This document shows positions 32,931 through 42,189 of a DNA stretch of 64,000 bases, piece by piece (positions within the stretch are counted from its first letter, which is position 1; each line of letters begins with the position of its first letter). The notes below the pieces were generated by a model, which was given only the letters and a program-made list of their open reading frames with translations, was not told the DNA's origin and ran no database searches. The position numbers were made by a program, and so were the translations under genes. The stretch covers positions 206,659 to 270,658 of the forward strand of contig PBKA01000006.1 in assembly GCA_002721305.1 (NCBI GenBank), written 5' to 3'. The DNA comes from Acidimicrobiaceae bacterium. GTDB lineage: Bacteria > Actinomycetota > Acidimicrobiia > Acidimicrobiales > Poriferisodalaceae.

Positions 32931-34193
32931 TCAGCCTTCCCGTCTCAGTAGATCATCGATTGTGTCTTCTTGGTGTGGCTCTTTGACATCCAGGTGAATG
33001 TTATGGAACCCAAGTTTCGCTGCAGCGATCTCCGCGTCGATTTCCGGTGCTATGACGTGAATTCCCGCTGGTACCACCCCGCGGGCAAGTTCATGGCAAC
33101 CCACTCCCTGAACTGCAAATGACAGATCCATGATTTCGATCGGATGACCCAGACCTCCCGCTATGTTCACCAACGCCCCATTTGCTAGTACCAGCACTGA
33201 GCGATGACCTGACAACACGTATTCATCAATACCCTGCCGTACCGTTCGAAAGTCGTAGGCTTCGTCTGCTAGGGCTTCCACATCTATCTCTAGGTCGTGG
33301 TGGCCAGCATTAGCCAAAATGACACCATCTTTCATATTCGCGAAATGTTCTCGCGACAGTGCTCGTCGTCCGCCTGTGGCGGTAATTACAAAATCCGCTG
33401 ACGGCAGCGCTGTAGCAATATTCCCAACTTGGTGGCCATCCATAAATGCTTCCAACGCTCTCACCGGATTGACTTCGATCACCCACGCCGTTCCACCAAG
33501 CGCTCTAACGTGAGCGGCGATACCCCGACCCACCCATCCGTAGCCTAAGAGCGCCACCGTCTTGCCGGCCATCAACATGTTCGTGAGATTCAAGATCGCC
33601 TGGATGGTGCTTTGACCGGTTCCGTACTTGTTATCGAAGAGATGTTTGCATGCAGCATCATTTGCCGCCAATGCAGGAAAGGGCAGCATGTCTCGTTCTG
33701 CCAGTGCTGCTAGCCGGGCTACACCGGTGGTGGTTTGTTCCGTCACCCCTTTTAACTCCGCTAATAACTCCGGTCGTTGACTAGCTATTCGAATCGTTAA
33801 TTCTGCGCCGTCATCGATGATGAACTCAGGGCCAGTATCTGCCACTGACAGCAGATCTTTCTCCCATGCGTCGTAACCACTGTCTCGAGTCGAGTGAACT
33901 GCAATTCCGCGATCAACCAGGGCCGCTGCGATCTCATCGCGCGTTGAATGAGGATTCGATCCCGCAACCACGACCTCAGCGCCGGCATCGGCTAAGACGG
34001 TGGCAAGAAACGCTGTTTTGGCCTCCAGGTGCACAACCACCGCTATTCTCCGTCCCTCCAAGGCCTTGTCGCTCAATCGGTCACGTAAAAAGCCGTCAAC
34101 GAGGGGGGAATGACGGCGAGCCCATTCAATGGCGAGGTGGCCCTCCGGAGCGAGATTGACATCAAGAATCCGGGAAATATTTAGTGCAGACAC
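32931..34193 (-). CDS. adenosylhomocysteinase-like protein, short archaeal/Thermotoga-type form
   Basis: VHLEAKTAFLATVLADAGAEV, NDAACKHLFDNKYGTGQSTIQAI, LLGYGWVGRGIAAHVRALGGTAWVIEVNPVRALEAFMDGHQV. Probable GTG start 34193; the ORF-track extension overlaps the divergent gene. Confidence 0.85.
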   Translation of the reverse strand: MSALNISRILDVNLAPEGHLAIEWARRHSPLVDGFLRDRLSDKALEGRRIAVVVHLEAKTAFLATVLADAGAEVVVAGSNPHSTRDEIAAALVDRGIAVHSTRDSGYDAWEKDLLSVADTGPEFIIDDGAELTIRIASQRPELLAELKGVTEQTTTGVARLAALAERDMLPFPALAANDAACKHLFDNKYGTGQSTIQAILNLTNMLMAGKTVALLGYGWVGRGIAAHVRALGGTAWVIEVNPVRALEAFMDGHQVGNIATALPSADFVITATGGRRALSREHFANMKDGVILANAGHHDLEIDVEALADEAYDFRTVRQGIDEYVLSGHRSVLVLANGALVNIAGGLGHPIEIMDLSFAVQGVGCHELARGVVPAGIHVIAPEIDAEIAAAKLGFHNIHLDVKEPHQEDTIDDLLRREG

Positions 34194-34231
34194 GAGATGA
34201 GTGTTACACGTTCTGACTCTATTCTTCTGCC

Positions 34232-35485
34232 ATGACCGTAATTGTGGCCGGAGGCGGTATCGCTGGGATGACCATGGCACTTACGTGCCACCAGTTGGGT
34301 ATACCTGTTGTCGTTCATGAAAGCGTGCAAAAGCTGGAACCGTTAGGTGCCGGCATCAACATTCAACCCAACGCTGTAAGGGAACTTTTCGATCTCGGTC
34401 TCCACGACCAACTTGACCACATCGGTATCGAAGCGAAGGAATGGGCCCTCGTTGGACGAAATGGCAATGACGTCTGGGCCGAGCCCCGAGGCTTGGACGC
34501 TGGCTACTTATGGCCCCAATACTCGGTGCATCGCGGGCAACTACAAATGATGTTGTATGAAGAAGTACTTCAGAGATTGGGATCCGGTGCGGTCATTACA
34601 GGAAGCCGTTTAGATCACTACCAGTCTCACGACGACGCTATCGAGGCGACCTTTGTCAATCAATCGGGGGAAGAACTGCTAGAAGAAGGAACCGTTCTGA
34701 TTGGCGCCGACGGGCTACACAGCGCAGTGCGAGCTCAAATGCATCCCCACGAAGGACCTCCTATTTGGGGTGGTCCAGTGATGTGGAGGGGCACAACAGA
34801 AGCAGTACCCATTCGCACTGGCGCCTCTTTTGTCTTGGTAGGCAAGTTAGAACAACGATTCGTTTGCTATCCGATCAGCAAACCTGATCCTGGAACCGGT
34901 CTGGCGACAATCAATTGGATAGCCGAGCTGACCTACGACACGTCTCAGCACTGGGGGCAGAGCGACTGGAACAAACAGGTTCCCACAAGCAAGTTCTTGA
35001 ATGAATTCGAGGATTGGTCGTTTGATTGGCTCGACGTGCCGGAGCTGATCAGGAAAGCTTCAGTGGTCTACGAATATCCGATGGTGGATCGCGACCCATT
35101 AGATACATGGGTCGATGGTCGCTGCGCCCTGATCGGTGACGCTGCGCACGTTATGTATCCAGTTGGCTCAAACGGCGCAAGTCAAGCAATCGTCGACGCG
35201 CGAGTACTCGGCGCAGCGTTTGTCGAAGCCGGGGTGGGTGCCGACGCCCTCAAAACTTATGAATCTCAAATGCTTGCCGACATGAATCAACTCGTTCTAA
35301 GGAATCGCGGCGCTGGACCCATCGGCATCCTGGGACTTGTCGAGGAACGCTGCGGTGGAGTGTTCGACGACATCGAAGACGTAATACCACGAAACGAAAT
35401 TGAGGAATACATGTCGGCATACAAAATGGCTGCTGGTTTCGCCGTCGACGCGCTGAACAACGCTCCCCCGACGATAAAGCGGTGA
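34232..35485 (+). CDS. FAD-dependent aromatic-ring monooxygenase (salicylate hydroxylase-like, group A)
   Basis: VIVAGGGIAGMTMALTCHQLGIPVVVHE, GADGLHSAVRAQM, CALIGDAAHVMYPVGSNGASQAIVDARVLG. Confidence 0.9.
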   Translation: MTVIVAGGGIAGMTMALTCHQLGIPVVVHESVQKLEPLGAGINIQPNAVRELFDLGLHDQLDHIGIEAKEWALVGRNGNDVWAEPRGLDAGYLWPQYSVHRGQLQMMLYEEVLQRLGSGAVITGSRLDHYQSHDDAIEATFVNQSGEELLEEGTVLIGADGLHSAVRAQMHPHEGPPIWGGPVMWRGTTEAVPIRTGASFVLVGKLEQRFVCYPISKPDPGTGLATINWIAELTYDTSQHWGQSDWNKQVPTSKFLNEFEDWSFDWLDVPELIRKASVVYEYPMVDRDPLDTWVDGRCALIGDAAHVMYPVGSNGASQAIVDARVLGAAFVEAGVGADALKTYESQMLADMNQLVLRNRGAGPIGILGLVEERCGGVFDDIEDVIPRNEIEEYMSAYKMAAGFAVDALNNAPPTIKR

Positions 35486-35510
35486 CCTCTAGAGTTCCGG
35501 GCACTTAAAC

Positions 35511-35536
35511 CCCTCAACCTGATGCTGGTGAGAGGG
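35511..35536 (+). terminator. possible terminator hairpin between convergent genes
   Basis: CCCTC-a-ACC-tgatgct-GGT-ga-GAGGG interrupted stem; T-run (gtttttt) about 15 nt downstream. Confidence 0.3.
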
Positions 35537-35586
35537 ATCTCGTATCTTTGCGTTTTTTCCTGCTACCTCGGAACTTCAATCGAGCT

Positions 35587-36030
35587 TTACGTCGGCGGCT
35601 CGGTAATAAACAGCGGGATCTCCCGCTCGGTCTTTTCTTGGTACTCCGCATAAGGGGAAAATGCCGCTACGGAACGTTCCCACCACTCCTCCCGTTCGCT
35701 GCCACTGAGCAGCCTCACGGTCGTTTCGAATGGCTCTGGTCCGTCTTGTATCAGAACTGTCGGGTTCGCCATCAGGTTGTGGTACCAACCTGGATGATTT
35801 ACCGCTCCGCCCTTTGATGCCACGATTGCATAGCAACCTTCATGTTCGACCTTCATGAGAGGGACCTTGCGAACCAATCCGGTGCGGTGTCCGATTGTGG
35901 TCATCACAATGATAGGTAGGCCAGTATCTCGGAGCATGTTTGCATTTTGGCCGTTTGACTTTTCGTATTCTTCAGCCTGCTCTGCTACCCAATCCCATGT
36001 ACTCGGGCCGTATTCACCGTCAAATGTCAT
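35587..36030 (-). CDS. deazaflavin (F420)-dependent nitroreductase-family protein (Ddn-like)
   Basis: TTIGHRTGLVRKVPLMKVEHEGCYAIVASKGGAVNHPGWYHNLMANPTVLIQDG. Confidence 0.88.
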   Translation of the reverse strand: MTFDGEYGPSTWDWVAEQAEEYEKSNGQNANMLRDTGLPIIVMTTIGHRTGLVRKVPLMKVEHEGCYAIVASKGGAVNHPGWYHNLMANPTVLIQDGPEPFETTVRLLSGSEREEWWERSVAAFSPYAEYQEKTEREIPLFITEPPT

Positions 36031-36050
36031 GCCGTCACCCTAGAGCGCGT

Positions 36051-36617
36051 TTAGATCTCTGGCCATGGGTCTTCCATTTCCTTAGATAGTGGCACCTCAA
36101 AGGCGTTCAGAGTCAGACAGATGAGGCAGTAGTAGCCGATTGTGGTGACCAGTTCAACTGCTCCGCTCTCAGAAAAGCACTCCACCAACTCGTGATGGAG
36201 CTCTTCTGACACGCGATGATCAAGCAACAACGCCACGGTATAGCGGTGAGCCAAGTCCAGTTCTCCGCTCCAACCAGGATCTTCTCCTGCCGCCAAGAGA
36301 TCCAAGGCGTCGGCTGATAATCCCGCTTCTATGCCTATGGCCCTGTGCGCCGCGAACTCGAACTTGGCCTTGTAGTGAACTCCCACCGAGCAAATCGCGA
36401 CTTCGCGTACGTCTGCGGCTAGGGCCGTGTCGAATCTAACGGCGGCTCCCAGATCTAGTGCGGGATGTCCGACGTTCGGTGCATTCTGCCAAACACCGAA
36501 TGGGCCCCTGCCCCATACTTCGGGACCAAGACCTTTTCTCGACCCCACAACCGCATCTCGGAGAGCTTGTTGACTTTGATCTAGGTTCTCTTCTTCGGGT
36601 ACCTGAAGCCGACTCAT
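36051..36617 (-). CDS. carboxymuconolactone decarboxylase / AhpD-like family protein
   Basis: REVAICSVGVHYKAKFEFAAHRAIGIEAGLSADALDLLAAGED; ATG 36617 overlaps upstream TGA (ATGA). Confidence 0.75.
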   Translation of the reverse strand: MSRLQVPEEENLDQSQQALRDAVVGSRKGLGPEVWGRGPFGVWQNAPNVGHPALDLGAAVRFDTALAADVREVAICSVGVHYKAKFEFAAHRAIGIEAGLSADALDLLAAGEDPGWSGELDLAHRYTVALLLDHRVSEELHHELVECFSESGAVELVTTIGYYCLICLTLNAFEVPLSKEMEDPWPEI

Positions 36618-37369
36618 CGACCACTCCATTCTGGTTCGCGACGTTCGAAAAACGCGCGAATACCTTCTTTGCGATCCTCGCTGGCAAACACCTCAACTCG
36701 TGCATGATCTGTAGCTGCCCAACCAAGAGTGTCTCCCTCAGCCAAGATGCGTTCCATGGCTTGCACCGAGTTACGAGTCGAGGTTGGAGAATTTGCGGCG
36801 ATTTGCTCTGCGAGCGCCACGGCCTCCTCAAGGGCACGACCGGGTTCCACAAGTCGATTCACCAACCCATACTGAAACGCTCGGTCTGCCGATAACTCTT
36901 CGCCTGTCAACACCAGTTCTTTTGCGATGTGGAGCGGAAGGGAACGAAGTGCTCTGAAAAGTCCGCCGCTGGTGGGCAGAACACCTCTCTTCACTTCGGG
37001 GAGACCCAAACGCAGATCTGTTGCGGCGACGATCAAATCGCAGCAAAACAGTATCTCCATGCCTCCGCCAAGGGCCAAACCCTCTGCTGCGGCAATGATC
37101 GGCTTCAGGCGTTGACGTCGAATGATTCCATATTCTCCTCCGCGTTCAGTTTGTCCGCTGCCTTCTTTTAGATCACTGCCCGCAGAGAACATGTCTGGTC
37201 CGCCGCTGAGAACAGCAACCCATTGGGCAGGATCATCTTCGAATTGATCCAGCGCGTGGTTGAGAGCATCTGTCAACTCCGGATCGAACGCGTTGCGCTT
37301 GTCTCTGCGATGAAGAGTAAGGATGCACACGGGACCCCTTAATTCTGTCTGTACAAGTTCTGACTCCAT
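36614..37369 (-). CDS. enoyl-CoA hydratase/isomerase family protein
   Basis: GPVCILTLHRRDKRNAFDPELTDAL, GLALGGGMEILFCCDLIVAATDLRLGLPEVKRGVLPTSGGLFRALRSLP; start probably MESELVQ at 37369. Confidence 0.88.
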   Translation of the reverse strand: MESELVQTELRGPVCILTLHRRDKRNAFDPELTDALNHALDQFEDDPAQWVAVLSGGPDMFSAGSDLKEGSGQTERGGEYGIIRRQRLKPIIAAAEGLALGGGMEILFCCDLIVAATDLRLGLPEVKRGVLPTSGGLFRALRSLPLHIAKELVLTGEELSADRAFQYGLVNRLVEPGRALEEAVALAEQIAANSPTSTRNSVQAMERILAEGDTLGWAATDHARVEVFASEDRKEGIRAFFERREPEWSGR

Positions 37370-37420
37370 CAGCGCTCGCTCACTTTGTTGATGTCTTTCT
37401 GGTGGACGCAGCGTACTCTG

Positions 37421-38905
37421 ATGCCAGTGACTGAAGTCCGAGTGGATCAACGCGTACCCAACGTATTCTCGGTGTCTCCCTCAAATTCAGCCGGTCAGAA
37501 GGTACCCGACCTCTCCCTCCGCCCTTATCTAGCGTTGGCGACAGGGTCATTAGCGTTCGTCCTAGGAACAGTGAACGTCACTGTTTCTAATGTTGCATTC
37601 CCGGAAATTATCCGAGCCTTTCCTGGGGTGAGTAACGGTATGACTGGTTGGATCATCGCTGGGTACTCGCTCGCATTCGCCACAACCATGTTGGCTGGGG
37701 GTCGATTGGCTGACCGATACGGCCGCTTGACCGTCTTTCGGGTCGGACTGTTCGGACTACTGCTGGGTGCTTTAGGCGCGGGTCTCGCACCGTCGCCTTT
37801 GATCTTGGTACTTGCCCGGGCCCTACAGGGCATGTTCGGGGCGCTCACGGTTCCCTCGTCACTGGCACTGGTCCTTCCTCGATTTCCTCAGTCCAAACAG
37901 GCAAGCGTTATCGGTATTTGGGCCGCTGCGGGCATGGTCGCTTCCGGGCTCTCCCCCGGCTTTGCTGCATTAGTTCTAGAGATCAGTTCGTGGCGTTGGG
38001 TGTACTTGGTTCTGGTGCCCATCATTGCTTTGGGACTGCTAGGTGCGAAGTTCTTCCTCGAAGAAACCGCTGATCGCTCTGCCGATAGCCCCCTCGACCT
38101 GCTTGGTGTCCTCATGGGCAGCGCCTCGGTTTTCTTAGTCGTACTGGCAACCTTGCAGGGGCGAAGTTGGGGTTGGGCGTCCCCATACACGCTCGCCTGT
38201 TTCATTGGTGCGGCCATTCTGCTTCCCTTGTTTATTCTCCGATCATCAAAACATCCCGAACCCTTGTTTGATCCCGCCCTGTTCCGGATTCGCTCGTTCA
38301 CGATCTCCAACATTGCTGTCACCTTCGCCATGGTGGGGGCATTCACCAGTTGGTTTCTCTGGCCTCTGTTTCTCACCGAGGTTTGGGGGTACAGCAAAAC
38401 CAAGGTTGGGTTGGCGTTCACGCCTTCACCCGTTCTCTCGGCAGTTGTGGCCGTCCTCGGTGGCCGTTGGGCAGACAAACGCGGCTTTCGCGGAATCATG
38501 ACTCTGGCCGCGCTGATAGCTACGGCTGGCTTTTTTTGGCTGTACTTTTTCCTCACCGAAGAGACTCAATTCTGGTTCGCGTTCTTCCCGGCGTCGGTTC
38601 TATTCGGGTTCGGAATGGGCGTCCTGGCCAGTCAGCTAAACAGCGCGGCCCTCAGGGATATTCCAACTGACTCGACTGCAACCGCCAACGGTATTCATCA
38701 AAGCCTCAGGTACGCCATTGGAGGAATCGGCGCTGCGACGGCAATCACGGTACTGGACGGCACTCACGAGGTTTACCGATACAGCATCATGTGGTTTTTA
38801 CTGGGAATCCTCATGCTCCTAGTTGCGCCACTCATGTGGTTTCTGTACCCCCAACGACCATCTGCAGCACATGGGCACGGTGACAATGAGATAATTAGTC
38901 CATGA
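37421..38905 (+). CDS. MFS transporter, DHA2-like (EmrB/QacA) drug:H+ antiporter family
   Basis: GTVNVTVSNVAFPEI, GWIIAGYSLAFATTMLAGGRLADRYGRLTVFRVGL, ALQGMFGALTVPSSLALVLPRF; multiple hydrophobic segments. Start MPVTEVRV at 37421. Confidence 0.9.
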   Translation: MPVTEVRVDQRVPNVFSVSPSNSAGQKVPDLSLRPYLALATGSLAFVLGTVNVTVSNVAFPEIIRAFPGVSNGMTGWIIAGYSLAFATTMLAGGRLADRYGRLTVFRVGLFGLLLGALGAGLAPSPLILVLARALQGMFGALTVPSSLALVLPRFPQSKQASVIGIWAAAGMVASGLSPGFAALVLEISSWRWVYLVLVPIIALGLLGAKFFLEETADRSADSPLDLLGVLMGSASVFLVVLATLQGRSWGWASPYTLACFIGAAILLPLFILRSSKHPEPLFDPALFRIRSFTISNIAVTFAMVGAFTSWFLWPLFLTEVWGYSKTKVGLAFTPSPVLSAVVAVLGGRWADKRGFRGIMTLAALIATAGFFWLYFFLTEETQFWFAFFPASVLFGFGMGVLASQLNSAALRDIPTDSTATANGIHQSLRYAIGGIGAATAITVLDGTHEVYRYSIMWFLLGILMLLVAPLMWFLYPQRPSAAHGHGDNEIISP

Positions 38906-39972
38906 CTGACACCGAGACTTCGTTCGACAAGGACAGAGCGCGGGCCTTCACCTCGAGAGTGCTCGGCATTCTCAACGACGGTGCCCTATCTCTCATGATG
39001 AGTATCGGCCACAAAACCGGGCTCTTTGATTCAATGGATGGCAGCGACCCGGCCTCCTCAACGGATATCGCGGCGAAGGCAGGGCTGGACGAACGTTACG
39101 TACGCGAATGGCTATATGCCTTGGCTTGCGGCGGGATCGTGGACTATGACTCCGACAATGAAACCTTTTGTCTGCCCCAGGAACACTCAGGTTTGCTTAC
39201 CAGACGTGCCGGGCCCCTTAACCTGACGGTACCCATGCAACAAATCTCGCTCTTAGGTGAGGTCGAAGACGATTTGGTGCAGGTCTTTAAGGAAGGCGGC
39301 GGACTCCCCTACGACAAATTCCCGCGATTCCAGGCCTTGATGTCGGAGTCCAGCGAACGTCGTTTCCAGAGCGGATTGGTTAACCAAGTCGTTCCCCTTT
39401 TGGAAATGAACGACGCCTTGGTCTCTGGCATCGATGTTGCTGATGTCGGATGTGGAAGCGGCCTAGCTAGTTACCTCCTAGGAAAAGAGTTCCCCAACAG
39501 CCGGTTTGTGGGATTCGACATGTCTTCTGACGGCATTGCGCATGCTTCAGAGGTAGCGGCCGACCTAGACAACGTCTCTTACGAGGTAGCGGACGCCGCT
39601 GCATTAAACCAAAGCGAACGTTTCGACCTCGTGACGACATTTGACGCCATTCACGATCAGGCACGCCCCAAAGACGCTCTGGCCGGAATATTCGCGATGC
39701 TCCGTCCCGGCGGCACCTATTTGTGCGTCGAGCCGAAAGCATCCAGTGTCTTAGAGGAGAACATGGAGGACCCTATGGCACCCTTCATGTACACCATCTC
39801 GACTATGCATTGCATGACGGTGTCGCTCGCATACGGCGGAGATGGCCTGGGCACCGCATGGGGGCATCAACTAGCAACTGAATACCTCACCGAAGCCGGG
39901 TTTACGGACATCAGAATCGAAGGTATCCGCGACGACCGAGGTAATAACTACTTCATCAGCAAAAAGACTTAG
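38902..39972 (+). CDS. class I SAM-dependent methyltransferase with N-terminal winged-helix domain
   Basis: GHKTGLFDSMDGSDPASSTDIAAKAGLDERYVREWLYALACGGIVDYD; VADVGCGSGLASYLLGKEFPNSRFVGFDMS; 4-nt overlap with MFS gene. Confidence 0.88.
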   Translation: MTDTETSFDKDRARAFTSRVLGILNDGALSLMMSIGHKTGLFDSMDGSDPASSTDIAAKAGLDERYVREWLYALACGGIVDYDSDNETFCLPQEHSGLLTRRAGPLNLTVPMQQISLLGEVEDDLVQVFKEGGGLPYDKFPRFQALMSESSERRFQSGLVNQVVPLLEMNDALVSGIDVADVGCGSGLASYLLGKEFPNSRFVGFDMSSDGIAHASEVAADLDNVSYEVADAAALNQSERFDLVTTFDAIHDQARPKDALAGIFAMLRPGGTYLCVEPKASSVLEENMEDPMAPFMYTISTMHCMTVSLAYGGDGLGTAWGHQLATEYLTEAGFTDIRIEGIRDDRGNNYFISKKT

Positions 39973-39987
39973 CTTCTGCTCGAGTGC

Positions 39988-40554
39988 CTAGCTCTCGCCC
40001 TGGCGAACCAATTCTTCAAGCGAAACTCCGGCCTCAAACCGCTCCACAAGTTCATCAGCATCAAACAGAACTCCGATCGGGTTGTCGCGAAATACTGGCC
40101 CGTTCATGAATTCAATGCCCGCCTGAGGATCGTCAAAATTCTCAACCTGTAGCTCGATACGGTTTCCGTCAGGGTCCTTGTAGTACATGGATGTAGTCAT
40201 TCCGTGGTTTATCGTCCGCTCCGGCATTATTCCTTGATCCCTGAGACGAACATAATTCGTTAGGAGATCCCCTAAGGAGTCGTATGTGAACGCAACGTGG
40301 TCGACGCCGTTGACTTCGGGGTCTGGACCTTTATCAAACCCTCTGTCAAGAAACGCTACGCGATGGTGCTCTTCGTCGAATGTCGCGAAGGCAATCATCT
40401 TGTTCCGGTGAACAACTTGCGCGTCCAATACAGTGCAATACCATTCGGCGAGACGATCAATGTCATTCGTCCGCAACACGAAATGAGCAAGTTTTGCGGG
40501 CGAGGTCACAACTTCATCTCCTGGTCCTGTTGTTCGGGGATATTTTTTATCCAA
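39988..40554 (-). CDS. VOC family protein (extradiol dioxygenase-like)
   Basis: KLAHFVLRTNDIDRLAEWYCTVLDAQVVHRN, NGVDHVAFTYDSLGDLL, TSMYYKDPDGNRIELQVENF. Confidence 0.85.
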   Translation of the reverse strand: MDKKYPRTTGPGDEVVTSPAKLAHFVLRTNDIDRLAEWYCTVLDAQVVHRNKMIAFATFDEEHHRVAFLDRGFDKGPDPEVNGVDHVAFTYDSLGDLLTNYVRLRDQGIMPERTINHGMTTSMYYKDPDGNRIELQVENFDDPQAGIEFMNGPVFRDNPIGVLFDADELVERFEAGVSLEELVRQGES

Positions 40555-41150
40555 TCGCTAAGATCATGGTAGGCCTCAAGACAATGTAAGTTCGGATATT
40601 TTTCCGGGAGTCCTACCGGAGCCCGAAAGAGGCAGCTCGCGTCAGCTTGACTCAGCATGCCAATGTCATTGTGGGAATCACCGATCGCTGTCACGTGATA
40701 ACCCTGCCCCTGGTAGCTCGCAACTGCTTTCAGTTTCGCGTCCTCTACCCTCGGAACAAACTGGGTAATTCGATCATCCTCCAATTCCAACCGATGACAT
40801 AGGAGATGCGGGTAACCCAAGAGGTCCATGAAGTGGCCAGCAAATTGTTCGAAGGTGTCCGACAACACGACCACCTGGTGTTGCTTTCGTAACCGGTCAA
40901 GAAAGTCACGTGCCCCTTCAAGTAAGTCGAGCTCAGAAATCACCTCTTGTATGAGTCCTAACCCAATCCCATGTTCAGACAGGACCGAGATGCGATGACC
41001 CATCAGCTTGTGATAGTCGGGTTCGTCTCGGGTGGTGAGCCGAAGTTCAGGTAGCCCGGTGTGGGTAGCAACAGCTATCCAAATTTCGGGTGTGATCACC
41101 CCTTCCATATCTAACGCGATGATTCGTTGCACAATCAAACAGCCTTGCAC
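40506..41150 (-). CDS. thrH: ThrH-like HAD phosphatase (phosphoserine phosphatase/homoserine phosphotransferase-like)
   Basis: IIALDMEGVITPEIWIAVATHTGL, TTRDEPDYHKLMGHRISVLSEHGI, VVVLSDTFEQFAGHFMDLLGYPHLLCHRLELE, AIGDSHNDIGMLSQADASCLFRAP. Start GTG 41150 or 41132. Confidence 0.8.
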   Translation of the reverse strand: MQGCLIVQRIIALDMEGVITPEIWIAVATHTGLPELRLTTRDEPDYHKLMGHRISVLSEHGIGLGLIQEVISELDLLEGARDFLDRLRKQHQVVVLSDTFEQFAGHFMDLLGYPHLLCHRLELEDDRITQFVPRVEDAKLKAVASYQGQGYHVTAIGDSHNDIGMLSQADASCLFRAPVGLPEKYPNLHCLEAYHDLSDWIKNIPEQQDQEMKL

Positions 41151-41168
41151 CTATTCGGGGGGGAATAG
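41151..41168. promoter_or_regulatory. inverted repeat CTATTC-GGGGGG-GAATAG between thrH-like and desaturase genes
   Basis: Perfect 6-nt arms around a G6 spacer in the 52-bp divergent intergenic region. Confidence 0.4.
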
Positions 41169-41202
41169 TAAATCGAAACCCGGTAAGCAGTACCGTATCT
41201 AC

Positions 41203-42189
41203 ATGGCTACTACCCCAAGCCACGATGAACTTGTCAATTCCATGACTGGTGGAATGGCCACACGTCAGTCACCTTTCAGCGGAACCGATCACTTTCGAGC
41301 CGACGGGCGGCCTACATCAGCGTTACGGGCAGAGCTTCGAGCTATTAACGATTTCCGAAACGCATGGACGTGTATCTCTTCAATCGCTCTGCCTGTTCTG
41401 CTTATCGCTGCGGCGCTATGGGTTGACCTCCTGTTCGTAACTTTGAGCATCATCTTTCTCATGGGTTTCGTTCAAAACCGAATGTTTATTCTCCACCACG
41501 AGGGTGCCCACCGCCTGTTGTTCTCAAACCGAAAAATCAACGACTTTGTGGGAATCACAATTTTTGGCTGGCTGTCCTTCGGGACCGGCACCCACGCCTA
41601 TCGCCGGGCGCACACACACCATCACCGTGACGAATTTGGACCCAAAGAACCAGATTTTTTGCTGTACGCCCTTTACCCGATAACTAGCTCCTCAATGCGT
41701 CGAAAACTCCGCCGGGATGCGACGGGAGTTTCCGGGTACCGAATCTTGCGTCCCAGGTTGACGGGTCTTTTCAACCGGCGCTTCTGGCTCAACAGCCTTC
41801 GTTTTTACATGGGACAACTGTTCATCTTTAGCCTCTTCTGGGCCGCCGGCAGTCCATTCGCTTACCTGTATCTGTGGCTGCTTCCGTTTATGACCGTCTA
41901 CCAAGTAGTGAACCGTCTAAGAGCGATCGCTGAACACGGCGGAATGACCCGATCGGCCGATAGACGACAGACAACCCACCACGTCCGTCAAGGCATGTTC
42001 GCTCGAATTTTTCTTGTGCCATTAGCCGTAGGACACCATCTCGCCCATCACGTGGACAGTGGCGTGCCGTTTCGCAATCTCCCTCGTTTAACTCGTTTAC
42101 TTGAGCAGGAGGGGTACATCACTGAGGACAGCAGCTGGCCCAATTACCGAACGCTCTGGCGGGCTCTTGCAGCTAAGGTCAACGTATGA
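41203..42189 (+). CDS. membrane fatty acid desaturase-family protein
   Basis: Histidine boxes HHEGAH, HTHHHRDEFGP, GHHLAHHVDSGVP plus AIAEHGG and hydrophobic segments; ATG 41203, not ORF-track 41032. Confidence 0.88.
   Translation: MATTPSHDELVNSMTGGMATRQSPFSGTDHFRADGRPTSALRAELRAINDFRNAWTCISSIALPVLLIAAALWVDLLFVTLSIIFLMGFVQNRMFILHHEGAHRLLFSNRKINDFVGITIFGWLSFGTGTHAYRRAHTHHHRDEFGPKEPDFLLYALYPITSSSMRRKLRRDATGVSGYRILRPRLTGLFNRRFWLNSLRFYMGQLFIFSLFWAAGSPFAYLYLWLLPFMTVYQVVNRLRAIAEHGGMTRSADRRQTTHHVRQGMFARIFLVPLAVGHHLAHHVDSGVPFRNLPRLTRLLEQEGYITEDSSWPNYRTLWRALAAKVNV

Noticed and set aside
34194-34280. N-terminal extension of the AhcY-like ORF (MPWSSQRYRLRPQ...)
   Set aside because: Overlaps the divergent FAD monooxygenase start; homology-like sequence starts at GTG 34193.
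37888-38556. Minus-strand ORF of 222 aa opposite the MFS transporter
   Set aside because: Antisense; the plus frame has clear transmembrane segments and MFS motifs.
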